Under the pieces are notes generated by a model. That model had not been told where the DNA came from. It did not search any database and was given only the letters and a program-made list of their open reading frames with translations. Below, in pieces: positions 51,552-59,702 of a DNA stretch of 64,000 nt. The stretch is from contig DEIB01000056.1 of NCBI GenBank assembly GCA_002352215.1, positions 124,001 to 188,000 on the forward strand, in the 5' to 3' direction. This DNA is from Chthonomonas sp. UBA2785. Its GTDB lineage: Bacteria; Armatimonadota; Fimbriimonadia; Fimbriimonadales; Fimbriimonadaceae. Both the position numbers and the translations under genes were made by a program. Position 1 is the stretch's first letter. Each line of letters starts with the position of its first letter.

Positions 51552-52549
51552 GCGGCCGCTCCGTGATCCTTGTTGGCGGGCGGCTTCAGGATCGAAGCCA
51601 CGATGCTGGCAATCAAGATCGTCGCGATGATACCGAGGGAAAGGCCGACGTCAAACTTCGCCCACTCGGGATAGACCACCTTCTCCATATAGTTGTAGAG
51701 CATCTTTCCGCCCACAAAGACTAGGATAGCCGCCAGGCCATAGCTGAGGTAGTGGAAGAGCTTCATGAGCCCCGCCAGAGCGAAGAAGAGGGCGCGCAGA
51801 CCGAGGATCGCGAACACATTACTGGTGAGCACGATGAACGGGTCGCTGGTGATGGCGAAGATGGCTGGGATGGAGTCCACGGCAAAGATCACGTCAGTGA
51901 ATTCCACCGCCATGAGACAAACGAAGAGCGGGGTTGCCCAGCGCTTGCCGTCAATGTTGACAAAGAACTTTTGGCCGTGATACTCCTTGGTTACGGGCAT
52001 GATCCGGTTGATGAGCTTGACCATCGGGTTCTTGCTCGGGTCCATTTCCTTGTCCTTCATCACAACCATCTTGATGCCAGTGAAAATCAGGAACAGGCCG
52101 AAGATGATCATCGTCCAGAAGAACTTCTCCAGCAACGCCGCGCCGGCGGCGATGAAGATCGTTCGGAAAATGAGCGCACCAATGATGCCCCAGAAGAGGA
52201 CGCGGTGCTGGTACGCCGCGGGCACCTGGAAGTAAGTGAAAAGCAGCAGGAAGACGAAGATATTGTCAACGCTCAGCGCTTTTTCAATCAGGTAGCCAGC
52301 GAAGTACGACTGTGTCGCCTGCGCCGGGGTGTAGGCGCTGTTCGGTTGAATGGTGGGCCAGTAGAAGTACAGAGCCGCACCGAATGCACACGCGATGCCA
52401 ATCCAGATTGCACTCCAGGTGAGTGCTTCTTTCATTTTCACTTCATGCGCGTGACGGTGAAAGACGCCCAGGTCGAGGGCGAGAAAGCCGAGAATGAGCC
52501 CGAAAAACGAGCCCCAGATCCACAGGGGTATGCCGGAAAGTTCTTGCAA
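51548..52549 (-). CDS. TerC/Alx family membrane protein
   Basis: 333 aa, about nine membrane segments. Starts from TTG 52549, about six bases after GAGGAA. Family motifs: FLALDLGVFHRHAHEVKMKE (LDLgvfhr...v...eA), GYLIEKALSVDNIFVFLLLF (GY..E..LSvDNlfvf), FTGIKMVVMKDKEMDPSKNP and VEFTDVIFAVDSIPAIFAIT (EftDviFAvDSiPAi), the paired acidic residues thought to bind metal. Relatives (Alx, MeeF) export Mn2+ or supply metals to exoenzymes. No yybP-ykoY-type manganese riboswitch seen upstream; instead two palindromes lie there. Confidence 0.92.
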   Translation of the reverse strand: MQELSGIPLWIWGSFFGLILGFLALDLGVFHRHAHEVKMKEALTWSAIWIGIACAFGAALYFYWPTIQPNSAYTPAQATQSYFAGYLIEKALSVDNIFVFLLLFTYFQVPAAYQHRVLFWGIIGALIFRTIFIAAGAALLEKFFWTMIIFGLFLIFTGIKMVVMKDKEMDPSKNPMVKLINRIMPVTKEYHGQKFFVNIDGKRWATPLFVCLMAVEFTDVIFAVDSIPAIFAITSDPFIVLTSNVFAILGLRALFFALAGLMKLFHYLSYGLAAILVFVGGKMLYNYMEKVVYPEWAKFDVGLSLGIIATILIASIVASILKPPANKDHGAAA

Positions 52550-52602
52550 CGAAGGTTCCTCAATCTGTATCTTCTCGTATAGATTCAGGGATTGTTTGCA
52601 AA

Positions 52603-52620
52603 GTCCCGAAATTTCGGGAC
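52603..52620. promoter_or_regulatory. 18-base perfect palindrome upstream of terC
   Basis: GTCCCGAAATTTCGGGAC is perfectly self-complementary and lies 54 bases before the terC start. Its symmetry and lack of loop fit a dimeric repressor operator rather than a terminator; no T-run follows on the minus strand. Confidence 0.45.
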
Positions 52621-52642
52621 CATAACAGTGAATTTTGGGGCC

Positions 52643-52654
52643 TCACCCGGGTGA
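52643..52654. promoter_or_regulatory. 12-base palindrome TCACCCGGGTGA
   Basis: A second perfect palindrome 22 bases from the 18-base one and just after the stop of the epimerase gene. Could be a weaker operator or chance in GC-rich DNA. Confidence 0.25.
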
Positions 52655-52656
52655 AG

Positions 52657-53565
52657 TTAGCTGGACGCACAAGCGCGCATGGCGGCGCGGATTTGCGGAT
52701 ACGCCCACACGAACCCGCGGGCCTTGGCGATTTCAGGCACCGCCCGTTGGGATTGCGTGAGGAAATCCTCCGGCCAATGCATGAGATTGCACATGGCCCG
52801 AAGGGCAAACGCCGGGGCCGGGAGGCCGAAGGGGGCATTGACGGCGGCCCGGAGAGCAGCCATGAAGTCGGCGTTGCGGTCGGCAGAGGGGGCGGAGGCG
52901 ACGACCGGGCCGTCGAGTTGATGATCGAGCGCGAAGAGATACATGCGGGCGAGGTCTTCCACGTGGATCCACGCCTGCCAGAACTGACCGTCCCCGAAGG
53001 GTCCTCCCGCGCCAAACTTGGCCGCGCGGGCCATGGGCGGGAAAGCACCGCCATCCGGGCCGAGCACCATGCTGGTGCGCATCAGGGCTACGGAGCAGGG
53101 AAGTTCACCGGCCACCCGGGTGGCTTCTTCCCATGCGGTGGCTAAGTCGGCAATCGGGCCGGTGCCAATCGGTGAGGCCTCGCTGAGCGTGGCGTTGCCA
53201 CCTTCGCCGTAGATGCCGATGCCGCTGGAATTGGCCCAGGCGTGGGGCGGGTTCTTGGCGGCGGCGATTGCCTGGGCGATCGCGGTGGTGGGCTTGACGC
53301 GGGAATCGTAGAGCTTTTGGACGTAGTTTCCGCGCCAAGGGCTGGCAATGCTGGCCCCGGAGAGATTGATGACGCCGTGGGCGCCTTCAAGATGTTGCGC
53401 CCATTCACCAAGGGTTTCGCCATCCCACTGGGCGTACCGGATGCCCTCACTCGCCGTGCGGTTGCTGCGCGAGAGGATGACGACCTCGTGGCCCTGGCGT
53501 CGGGCTTGTTCGGTGATGTGCTTCCCGATGAACCCGGTGCCCCCGGCAATAACGATGTGTCCCAT
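52657..53565 (-). CDS. TIGR01777/SDR39U1-type NAD-dependent epimerase-like protein
   Basis: 302 aa from ATG 53565 after AAGGAG; the open frame upstream is antisense or intergenic. An extended SDR fold: MGHIVIAGGTGFIGKHITEQ (GGTGFIG nucleotide motif), HGVINLSGASIASPWRGNYV (usual NLaGa.i...Rw), SRVKPTTAIAQAIAA, NSSGIGIYGE (SD/Y-x-Y-G), LMRTSMVLGPDGGAFPPMAR (lR.giVLg..GGal..m), QAWIHVEDLARMYLFALD (sWiHieDl), NAPFGLPAPAFALRAM. Homologues include YfcH and plant SulA-like proteins. Substrate unknown. Confidence 0.93.
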   Translation of the reverse strand: MGHIVIAGGTGFIGKHITEQARRQGHEVVILSRSNRTASEGIRYAQWDGETLGEWAQHLEGAHGVINLSGASIASPWRGNYVQKLYDSRVKPTTAIAQAIAAAKNPPHAWANSSGIGIYGEGGNATLSEASPIGTGPIADLATAWEEATRVAGELPCSVALMRTSMVLGPDGGAFPPMARAAKFGAGGPFGDGQFWQAWIHVEDLARMYLFALDHQLDGPVVASAPSADRNADFMAALRAAVNAPFGLPAPAFALRAMCNLMHWPEDFLTQSQRAVPEIAKARGFVWAYPQIRAAMRACASS

Positions 53566-53599
53566 TCCTATCTCCTTGGCCGGCGCGCAGCCACTCCTT

Positions 53600-53607
53600 G
53601 GTACTCT
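53600..53607 (+). promoter_or_regulatory. GGTANNNT box before the GT39-like gene
   Basis: GGTACTCT ends 19 bases before ATG 53627. A GAGGA Shine-Dalgarno-like sequence lies between, so this would be a short leadered mRNA. Confidence 0.35.
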
Positions 53608-53626
53608 ACGCGAGGAAACGCGCCGA

Positions 53627-54829
53627 ATGCCCGAGTCCCAACCCTCCACGATCCCCGCCGCCACCTTCACGCGGACCTTGCTGGGCATCGTGGCCGTGGC
53701 GGTTGTGGTTCGCGTGCTGTGGCTGATCTTCGTGCCGACCCAGCCGGTGACCGACTTCGATTGGTACTTCGAGCGAGCGTGGGAGTGGCGCACCACCGGG
53801 CAATACGCGGTGGAGGGCGTGCCGACGGCCTACTGGCCGGTGGGATATCCCGCCTTCTTGGCCTTGCTGTTTTGGCTGCTACCCGCCACCGTGACCGTGG
53901 CCCAGGTGGTGAATGTGGCGTTGGTGGCGGTGGCCATTTTCTCGGCCGGGCAGCTAGCTTTCCGGTGGAGTGGCCGGGAGCGCGTGGCGTACTTGGTGGC
54001 AGGGTTGCTGGCCATTCATCCGGCTTGGATTGGCTATAGCGGCATCCTCGCTAGCGAGCCTCTCTACGTAGCGCTGACCCTGGCGGGGTTGGCGGCGTGG
54101 GGCACTCCGCGCGCGGGGGCTTTGCTGGGTTTGGCGGTGCTGGTGCGTCCGCAGGCGCTGCTGGTGCCGGTGTGGGCGTGGCTGACGGAACGGAATCGGG
54201 TGACCCGGCCGGTGTGGCTGTTGGCGGGGTTGGTCTTGCTCCCCGCCACGGTGTGGACGGCTCGGAATGCGGTGGTGTTGGGGTCGCCCGCGTTTGTGAG
54301 CACCAACGGGGGCGACAACTTACTTATCAGTGCGATGGGCAAGGGGCGCTACACCCCGCCTCAGCCGTTGTTGCCGCAGGTGCCGCCGGTGCCCGAGCCC
54401 CAACGGGACCGATCGGCGCGGCAGACGGCGGTGGGGGTCATCAAGCGCGACCCCGGGGCCTGGCTGGCAAAGATTCCGGCCAAGCTCTACGAGACTTTCT
54501 TGAACGGGCGGGATGCCCCGTACTGGGCGTTTCAATTCGAGAAAGGGAAGCTCGGTGACCCCGGGCGCACCGCCTATCGCTCGGGTTTCTTGATTTATCG
54601 CCAGGTGTGCGATGTCGCGCCTTACGTCTTGTTGGGCTTGGCGGCCCTGGGGCTGGTGTGGGGGCGTGGCGAAAAGAAAAGCGCCGCCATCCAAATCTTG
54701 TGGATTGCGGCGCTGAGCGTTGTCTTCTTCGGGAATCCCCGATTTGGGTTCCCGGCGATTCCTTTCTTAAGTTACTTTGCAGCCCTTGCGTTGGATCGCC
54801 TTATTGGCGTTGCATCGCGAGATCAGTGA
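53627..54829 (+). CDS. ArnT/PMT-like glycosyltransferase (GT39/83 family topology)
   Basis: 400 aa membrane protein with about nine or ten hydrophobic segments. The first loop has QPVTDFDWYFERAWEWRTTG then GVPTAYWPVGYPAFLALLFW, matching the GT-C fold D-x-D..Y...A......G.y........P.gYP..L of lipid-linked sugar transferases. ILASEPLYVALTLAGLAAWG and VLVRPQALLVPVWAWL follow. ATG at 53627; a longer frame upstream is antisense to the epimerase. It likely transfers sugar from a polyprenyl-phosphate donor to a lipid or protein. The last 29 bases overlap the convergent FliL-like gene. Confidence 0.8.
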   Translation: MPESQPSTIPAATFTRTLLGIVAVAVVVRVLWLIFVPTQPVTDFDWYFERAWEWRTTGQYAVEGVPTAYWPVGYPAFLALLFWLLPATVTVAQVVNVALVAVAIFSAGQLAFRWSGRERVAYLVAGLLAIHPAWIGYSGILASEPLYVALTLAGLAAWGTPRAGALLGLAVLVRPQALLVPVWAWLTERNRVTRPVWLLAGLVLLPATVWTARNAVVLGSPAFVSTNGGDNLLISAMGKGRYTPPQPLLPQVPPVPEPQRDRSARQTAVGVIKRDPGAWLAKIPAKLYETFLNGRDAPYWAFQFEKGKLGDPGRTAYRSGFLIYRQVCDVAPYVLLGLAALGLVWGRGEKKSAAIQILWIAALSVVFFGNPRFGFPAIPFLSYFAALALDRLIGVASRDQ

Positions 54830-55445
54830 TGTAGACCTTCAGTATCGGGCCCTTGTCGCTGTCAAATTCCGGCCATTCGGCTTCGTCCAGCCAGGGGGTG
54901 TGCCCCTTGCCGTGGCCGCCGCCATGGTCGTCGGCGTGTTCATCCTTCTTGTCGGATTTCTCCTCGCCTTCCTTTTCTTCGCCGTCCTTCTCTTCTTCCT
55001 TTTCCTCTTCCTTCTCTTCACCTTCGTGCGGATGGACCAGGTGCATACGGTGGTTGAACTCGTAGGCCAGACGGCGGCGCAGAATCTGCTTGCCTTCGAG
55101 GGTCAGCACCTCGTCGGCGTTCTGGTCAGACAGTACGTCAATGACGACGTCCTGGAGGGGCGGAATGTACTCTTCGGCGTGGGTCGCGTCAATCGACTTG
55201 TCGAAATGGACCGCCACTTTGGCGCGCATAAAGGTCGCGCCGCTCTTTACGTTCACGGTGAATTCACCGAGTTCGGTGACGCCCCCGAGCTTGGGAGCCT
55301 CTTTCTTCGGCTTTTCTTTCTCTCCGCCTTTACCCTTGGCAAGGCCAAAGTAACCCCCGGCGGCAATCACCACCACGAGGCCAATGATCATGGGCATCTT
55401 GCCCCCTTTCTTCTTTCCGCCTTCGGCTGCAGGTGCGTCTGACAT
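54801..55445 (-). CDS. FliL-like protein with a charged Glu/Lys/His insertion
   Basis: 214 aa. A basic N-terminus is followed by one membrane segment (MPMIIGLVVVIAAGGYFGLA) and the FliL extracytoplasmic domain: LGEFTVNVKSGATFMRAKVA, then IPPLQDVVIDVLSDQNADEV with LTLEGKQILRRRLAYEFN, and the last strand ILKVYITDLAMQRQ. Between them is a 50-residue Glu/Lys/Asp/His-rich stretch (HPHEGEEKEEEKEEEKDGEE to DDHGGGHGKGHTPW), absent in normal FliL. FliL acts in the flagellar stator; no other flagellar gene is seen here. The ATG follows GGGAGAG. Confidence 0.85.
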   Translation of the reverse strand: MSDAPAAEGGKKKGGKMPMIIGLVVVIAAGGYFGLAKGKGGEKEKPKKEAPKLGGVTELGEFTVNVKSGATFMRAKVAVHFDKSIDATHAEEYIPPLQDVVIDVLSDQNADEVLTLEGKQILRRRLAYEFNHRMHLVHPHEGEEKEEEKEEEKDGEEKEGEEKSDKKDEHADDHGGGHGKGHTPWLDEAEWPEFDSDKGPILKVYITDLAMQRQ

Positions 55446-55558
55446 CGCTCTCTCCCTTCGATAATTGGCAAAATTGCGGGGTTCTTGAGGGCCGCCTATA
55501 GGCCGGGTTTCTTTGAAAGGGGTTCACAAACCCTATGCGGGGCCCCCACAATCGAAAG

Positions 55559-56836
55559 ATGCCCACCCAAACGAAGTTTCCCTGGCACCAAATCGCGACC
55601 GCAGGCGTCGGCGCGGTGCTAGACACCATGAGCACGGAGGAATCCATGCGCTTGGCCGACGAATATGGCACCCACAACTACAAACCGCTGCCCGTGAACG
55701 TGGTGCGCGGCGAGGGTGCCCGGGTGTGGGACAGCGAGGGCGTCGAATACATTGACTGCATCGGGGCCTACAGCGCGGTGGCGCACGGTCACCTGGCACC
55801 GGCCGTGGTGCGTGCGCTGCAAGAGCAGCTGACCCGCGTGACGCTGGTGAGCCGGGCGTTCTTCTCGCCGGAGCTTGCGCTTTTCTTGCAGGCGTTGGCC
55901 GAATACACCGGGCTTGACATGAGCTGCCCGATGAATAGCGGGGCCGAAGCCAACGAAACCTGCATCAAGCTGGCCCGCAAGTGGGCCTACACGGTGAAGG
56001 GAGTGCCGAAGGACAAAGCCGAGATCATCGTGACCACGGACAACTTCCATGGCCGCACCACCACGATCGTGGGCTTTAGCAGCGAGACGAAGTACAAGGA
56101 GATGTTCGGTCCGTTCGGTCCGGGCTTTGTGGAAGTGCCCTACGGTGACCTGGCGGCGCTCGAAGCCGCCATCACCCCCAACACCTGCGCCTTCTTGGCC
56201 GAGCCCCTGCAGGCCGAGGGCGGCATCATCATCCCGCCGGACGGCTACATGGCCGGCGTGCGTCAACTGTGCGACAAACACAACATGCTGCTGATTTGGG
56301 ACGAAGTGCAGACGGGCTTCGGCCGTACCGGCCGCAAGTTTGGTTGGCAGTGGGAAGACGCCGAACCGGACCTGATGGCCGTGGGCAAGCCGCTGGGCGG
56401 CGGGGTGCTACCGGTGAGCGCGGCGGTGGGCAAGCGCCATGTGATGGAAATTCTTGAGCCGGGCGACCACGGTTCAACCTTTGGGGGGAACCCGCTGGCG
56501 GCGGCGGTGGGCATTGCCGCGCTGGCCGAAATGGAAGTGCACGACTACGCGGGCCGCTCCGAACGACTGGGGCGCCGCCTGGCTGATGGATTCCGGGCAT
56601 TGAACTCGCCGCTGGTGAAGGAAGTGCGGGATCGTGGTTTGCTGGTGGGGATTGAAGTGCATGAGCACGTGGACAGTGCGGCCGTCACAAAGGCTTTGCT
56701 GGCCGAACGCATCGTAACGAAGGAAACCCGCAAGCGCACCTTCCGCTTTACGCCGCCGATTGTCACCGATGAGGCGACGATTGACGAAATCGTGGCGCGC
56801 GTGGGCCGGGCTCTGGCCTCGGTGGCTGGGTCTTGA
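55559..56836 (+). CDS. rocD: Ornithine aminotransferase (class III, PLP)
   Basis: Converts ornithine and 2-oxoglutarate to glutamate-semialdehyde and glutamate; 425 aa from ATG 55559 (a start eight codons earlier at 55535 is possible, and 55628 also). Motifs: LADEYGTHNYKPLPVNVVRG (the OAT-type H-N-Y.P.P..), GAYSAVAHGHLAPAVVRALQ (aYSAvn.GH), MNSGAEANETCIKLARKWAY, DNFHGRTTTIVGFSSE, ILLIWDEVQTGFGRTG-type segment (here LIWDEVQTGFGRTGRKF), and VGKPLGGGVLPVSAAVG with the PLP lysine. FGGNPLAAAVGIAAL completes the active site. Alternative substrates cannot be excluded. Confidence 0.9.
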   Translation: MPTQTKFPWHQIATAGVGAVLDTMSTEESMRLADEYGTHNYKPLPVNVVRGEGARVWDSEGVEYIDCIGAYSAVAHGHLAPAVVRALQEQLTRVTLVSRAFFSPELALFLQALAEYTGLDMSCPMNSGAEANETCIKLARKWAYTVKGVPKDKAEIIVTTDNFHGRTTTIVGFSSETKYKEMFGPFGPGFVEVPYGDLAALEAAITPNTCAFLAEPLQAEGGIIIPPDGYMAGVRQLCDKHNMLLIWDEVQTGFGRTGRKFGWQWEDAEPDLMAVGKPLGGGVLPVSAAVGKRHVMEILEPGDHGSTFGGNPLAAAVGIAALAEMEVHDYAGRSERLGRRLADGFRALNSPLVKEVRDRGLLVGIEVHEHVDSAAVTKALLAERIVTKETRKRTFRFTPPIVTDEATIDEIVARVGRALASVAGS

Positions 56837-56892
56837 AGAAAGGTCCGCGAGGGGTCCTAGCCATGAGGAACCGTTCCGAAGCGATGAAACGT

Positions 56893-56898
56893 TACAAT
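56893..56898 (+). promoter_or_regulatory. -10-like TACAAT before the thioredoxin-like gene
   Basis: TACAAT ends six bases before ATG 56905; no Shine-Dalgarno sequence. Supports this start over the longer open frame and fits leaderless transcription. Confidence 0.45.
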
Positions 56899-56904
56899 CA
56901 TTGT

Positions 56905-57417
56905 ATGCGCACGATTACCAAAGTGGCGATGATTTCGGCGGCGGCTCTGACCCTTTCTGCGATGAGCATGGCCCAAGAGCGCGGCCAGGAGCACGTGGGC
57001 AAGCCGGCCCCGGCCTTCAGCATGAAGACCACGACCGGTGCCACGTTGACCAACCAGTCGCTGCGCGGCAAGGTTGTTCTGCTCGACTTCTGGGCGACCT
57101 GGTGCGGCCCGTGCAAGGCGGCCAGCCCGTTTATGCAGGACCTGCACAAGCGGTACTTCGATCGCGGCCTTCGTGTGATCGGTGCCAATGCGGGTGAGCG
57201 CACGCGCGGCGCCGAGCCGGCCAAGAAGTACGCTTCGGACCACGGCTACACCTACACCTTCACGGTGGAAAACGACGCTTACTTCAAGACGATCGGTACG
57301 GGTGGCTACCCGACGTTCGTTCTGATTGACAAGCAGGGCATCGTCCGCAATGTGTGGGTTGGCTACGCCGACGCCCGCAAGACGGCGATGGAAAACGCCA
57401 TCAAGGCGCTTCTCTAA
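56905..57417 (+). CDS. Secreted TlpA/ResA-like thioredoxin
   Basis: 170 aa from ATG 56905. Signal peptide MRTITKVAMISAAALTLSAM, then GKPAPAFSMKTTTGATLTNQ and SLRGKVVLLDFWATWCGPCK (WCGPC redox motif), with ASPFMQDLHKRYFDRGLRVI. The cis-proline is in GTGGYPTFVLIDKQGIVRNV. These mark an extracytoplasmic thiol-disulfide oxidoreductase of the AhpC/TSA-TlpA type. It stands alone between the ornithine aminotransferase and tig; no cytochrome-maturation gene is near, so its target is unknown. A strong terminator follows 24 bases after the stop. Confidence 0.93.
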   Translation: MRTITKVAMISAAALTLSAMSMAQERGQEHVGKPAPAFSMKTTTGATLTNQSLRGKVVLLDFWATWCGPCKAASPFMQDLHKRYFDRGLRVIGANAGERTRGAEPAKKYASDHGYTYTFTVENDAYFKTIGTGGYPTFVLIDKQGIVRNVWVGYADARKTAMENAIKALL

Positions 57418-57441
57418 GCGATCTCAACTCCTAGATAACGG

Positions 57442-57481
57442 AACCCCCGTGCCATTTGGTGCGGGGGTTTCTTGCTTTTTT
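57442..57481 (+). terminator. Rho-independent terminator after the thioredoxin-like gene
   Basis: AACCCCCG (57442-57449) pairs with CGGGGGTT (57462-57469), followed by TCTTGC and a six-base T-run (57476-57481). Separates the thioredoxin gene from tig. Confidence 0.85.
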
Positions 57482-57533
57482 GTGGCCCTTCGGCGGACCA
57501 GGGGGACGGACCGGGCTGGAACCCGGGCGAGCA

Positions 57534-57541
57534 GGTAAATT
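57534..57541 (+). promoter_or_regulatory. GGTANNNT box before tig
   Basis: GGTAAATT ends 11 bases before ATG 57553; no clear Shine-Dalgarno sequence in the interval. Likely promoter of the tig-clpP-clpX cluster. Confidence 0.4.
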
Positions 57542-57552
57542 GAACCACTGCC

Positions 57553-59013
57553 ATGAGCACCTCGACGTCGGCGCTGACGGTCCAGCGCGAAGACCTCAAC
57601 CCTTGCACGGTTCTCCTTACGATTTCGTGCCCGCCGGAACTTGTTCGCGCGGGTTTCCAACGCGCCTATAAGGACCTTGGGAAGCGCGTTCGTATCCCCG
57701 GTTTCCGCCCGGGCCACGCCCCCCAGCATTTGCTTCGCAACGCGATCCCGCGTGAGCAATTGCTGAATGCCGCCGCCGAAGTGGTGGTGCGCGACGCCTA
57801 TCAGCAAGCCCTGGAACAGGAAAAGCTGACCCCGGAAGGCAACGGCGCGGTGGAAATGGAGTCCTTTGACGAGGACAAGTACGAATGTAAGTTTAAGGCC
57901 AAGGTGCCGCTGCCCGCGATTGTGGAACTGGCCGACTACAACGGCATCCCGGTGAGCAAGAACGTGGTTCCCGTCACGGACGAAGACGTCGAGCGCCAAG
58001 TCGAAGAGCTGCGCGGACGTTCGGGCAAGCGCGAGGCGGTGACGGACCGAGGCGTTCAGGAAGGCGATATGGCCGTGGTGAACCTGAAGCCGAAGACCGA
58101 CACCGGCGAGGGCCGCACGATGATGGTGCAAGTGGGTCAGTCCTTCAAGGACCTGGACAAGGCCCTGGTGGGCATGGAAGCCGAGCAGATGAAGTCGGTG
58201 AAGCTCACATTCCCGGATGACTACTCCACCAGTGCGTGGGCCGGTCAAAAGATGGACGTGGACGTGACGGTGCGCAGCGTGAGCAGCGTGCGCCTGCCGG
58301 ACCTGGATGACGCCTTTGCCAAGTCCATGAACGTGGACAACGTGAAGGATTTGAAGGCGCGGGTGCGTGAAGCACTCGAAAGGGCGCATGAAGATTCGGC
58401 GACCAAAGAATTAGACGAGCAAATCTTGTTGCACCTCACGCAGGAAAGCAAGATTGAAGTGGCCGACAACACTTGGGAGCAGGTGCTGAGCCGCCGCTTG
58501 CAAGACGTGCAGCAGGAGCTCCAATCGCGCAAGTCGAACATCGAAGAGTACGTCAAGGCCAACGGCATGACGGTGGAAGAGTTCGTCGAGCGCCTGAAGG
58601 AAGAAGCCAAGATGCACGTGAAGCGCGCGGTGATTATCGAGCGCGTGTTCAAGGCCGAAGACCTGAAGATCACGGACCAGGAAGCCACCAAGCACTTCCT
58701 GCAGATCGCCATGGAGAATGGTGTGCCGGAAGATCAGATCGAAGCCTTTGCCCGCGAATACGGCAACGCCATCCGCGACGAAGTGATCTACCGTGCCATG
58801 TATAGCCTGGTGATGGAGCAGCTCCGCGCCAAGGCGAACATCGGCGAAGGTGGTGCCAAGCCGAAGGCCGCGAAGGCCAAGGCCGCCAAGGCTGAGCCGG
58901 CGGCGGAAGCCAAGGCGGAAAAGCCCAAGGCCACCAAGGCTAAGGCCGAGAAGGCCGATGATGCGGAAGCCAAGCCCAAGAAGGCTCCCGCCAAAAAGGA
59001 CGCCAAAAAGTAA
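57553..59013 (+). CDS. tig: Trigger factor with Lys/Ala-rich tail
   Basis: Ribosome-bound chaperone; 486 aa. The N-terminal ribosome-binding domain has RIPGFRPGHAPQHLLRNAIP (signature G-F-R-x-G-x-x-P). The FKBP-like PPIase domain is VQEGDMAVVNLKPKTDTGEG to LTFPDDYSTSAWAGQKMDVD. The C-terminal arms follow (LDDAFAKSMNVDNVKDLKAR onward). The final ~60 residues are an Ala/Lys/Glu-rich low-complexity tail (PKAAKAKAAKAEPAAEAKAE), much longer than the tails in E. coli or Bacillus. Followed by clpP and clpX in the standard order. ATG at 57553. Confidence 0.96.
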   Translation: MSTSTSALTVQREDLNPCTVLLTISCPPELVRAGFQRAYKDLGKRVRIPGFRPGHAPQHLLRNAIPREQLLNAAAEVVVRDAYQQALEQEKLTPEGNGAVEMESFDEDKYECKFKAKVPLPAIVELADYNGIPVSKNVVPVTDEDVERQVEELRGRSGKREAVTDRGVQEGDMAVVNLKPKTDTGEGRTMMVQVGQSFKDLDKALVGMEAEQMKSVKLTFPDDYSTSAWAGQKMDVDVTVRSVSSVRLPDLDDAFAKSMNVDNVKDLKARVREALERAHEDSATKELDEQILLHLTQESKIEVADNTWEQVLSRRLQDVQQELQSRKSNIEEYVKANGMTVEEFVERLKEEAKMHVKRAVIIERVFKAEDLKITDQEATKHFLQIAMENGVPEDQIEAFAREYGNAIRDEVIYRAMYSLVMEQLRAKANIGEGGAKPKAAKAKAAKAEPAAEAKAEKPKATKAKAEKADDAEAKPKKAPAKKDAKK

Positions 59014-59047
59014 ATCGGCGGGGGACTAGGAATCCCCCGCCGATTTA
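59011..59047. other. Perfect 15-base-pair inverted repeat between tig and clpP
   Basis: TAAATCGGCGGGGGA (59011-59025, beginning with the tig stop codon) pairs exactly with TCCCCCGCCGATTTA (59033-59047) around a seven-base loop. It lies 18 bases before the clpP ATG. There is no T-run, so simple termination is unlikely; it may be a processing, stability or attenuation element. Confidence 0.65.
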
Positions 59048-59065
59048 CCGACGTCTAGAGAGAAC

Positions 59066-59680
59066 ATGAACTACGAGCACGAGCCAATGGTCAACATGTC
59101 CGTCCCCTTTGTCATTGAGCAAACCGCACGGGGCGAACGAAGCTACGACATCTGGTCCCGGCTCCTTAAGGACCGCATTGTGTTCCTGGGGACGCCCGTG
59201 GATGACTACGTGGCCAACCTCCTGGTGGCTCAGCTGCTCTTCCTGGAAAAGGAAGACCCGGACAAGGACATCGAGTTTTACATCAACAGCCCGGGCGGCT
59301 CCGTCACGGCGGGCTTGGCCATCTACGACACCATGCAGATGATCAAGTGCGATGTGGCGACCACGTGCGTGGGGATGGCGGCCAGCATGGGCGCTGTACT
59401 CCTGGCCGGGGGCACCCAAGGCAAGCGCGCGGCGCTGGACCACTCGCGGGTGATGATTCACCAAGTGAGCGGTGGCACGCGGGGCACGGTGGCCGATATG
59501 AAGATCGCCGTGCAGGAAGCGGGGCGCAGTATGGACGCCCTGATGAAGATTTTGGCGAAAGCGACGGGCAAGGATGCCGAGCAAGTGACCAAGGATTGCG
59601 ACCGAGACTACTACATGAGTGCGGACGAAGCGCACGAATATGGTCTGGTGGATAAAGTTCTGCGCCCAGGTGCACGATAA
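59066..59680 (+). CDS. clpP: ATP-dependent Clp protease proteolytic subunit
   Basis: Serine protease forming the ClpP tetradecamer; 204 aa. Catalytic triad by position: Ser107 in GMAASMGAVLLAGG, His132 in SRVMIHQVSGGTRG (usual IHQP), Asp181 in KDCDRDYYMSADEA. INSPGGSVTAGLAIYDTMQM precedes the serine. ATG at 59066 follows AGAGAG. clpX starts 22 bases after its stop. Val instead of Pro after IHQ is a small departure in the handle region but the active site is complete. Confidence 0.97.
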   Translation: MNYEHEPMVNMSVPFVIEQTARGERSYDIWSRLLKDRIVFLGTPVDDYVANLLVAQLLFLEKEDPDKDIEFYINSPGGSVTAGLAIYDTMQMIKCDVATTCVGMAASMGAVLLAGGTQGKRAALDHSRVMIHQVSGGTRGTVADMKIAVQEAGRSMDALMKILAKATGKDAEQVTKDCDRDYYMSADEAHEYGLVDKVLRPGAR

Positions 59681-59702
59681 TCCTAGATAGGAATCACCGG
59701 TA

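Noticed and set aside
52550..52660. yybP-ykoY manganese riboswitch before terC
   Set aside because: Searched for by eye because TerC family genes often follow one. The conserved loop sequences are not there; only palindromes were found.
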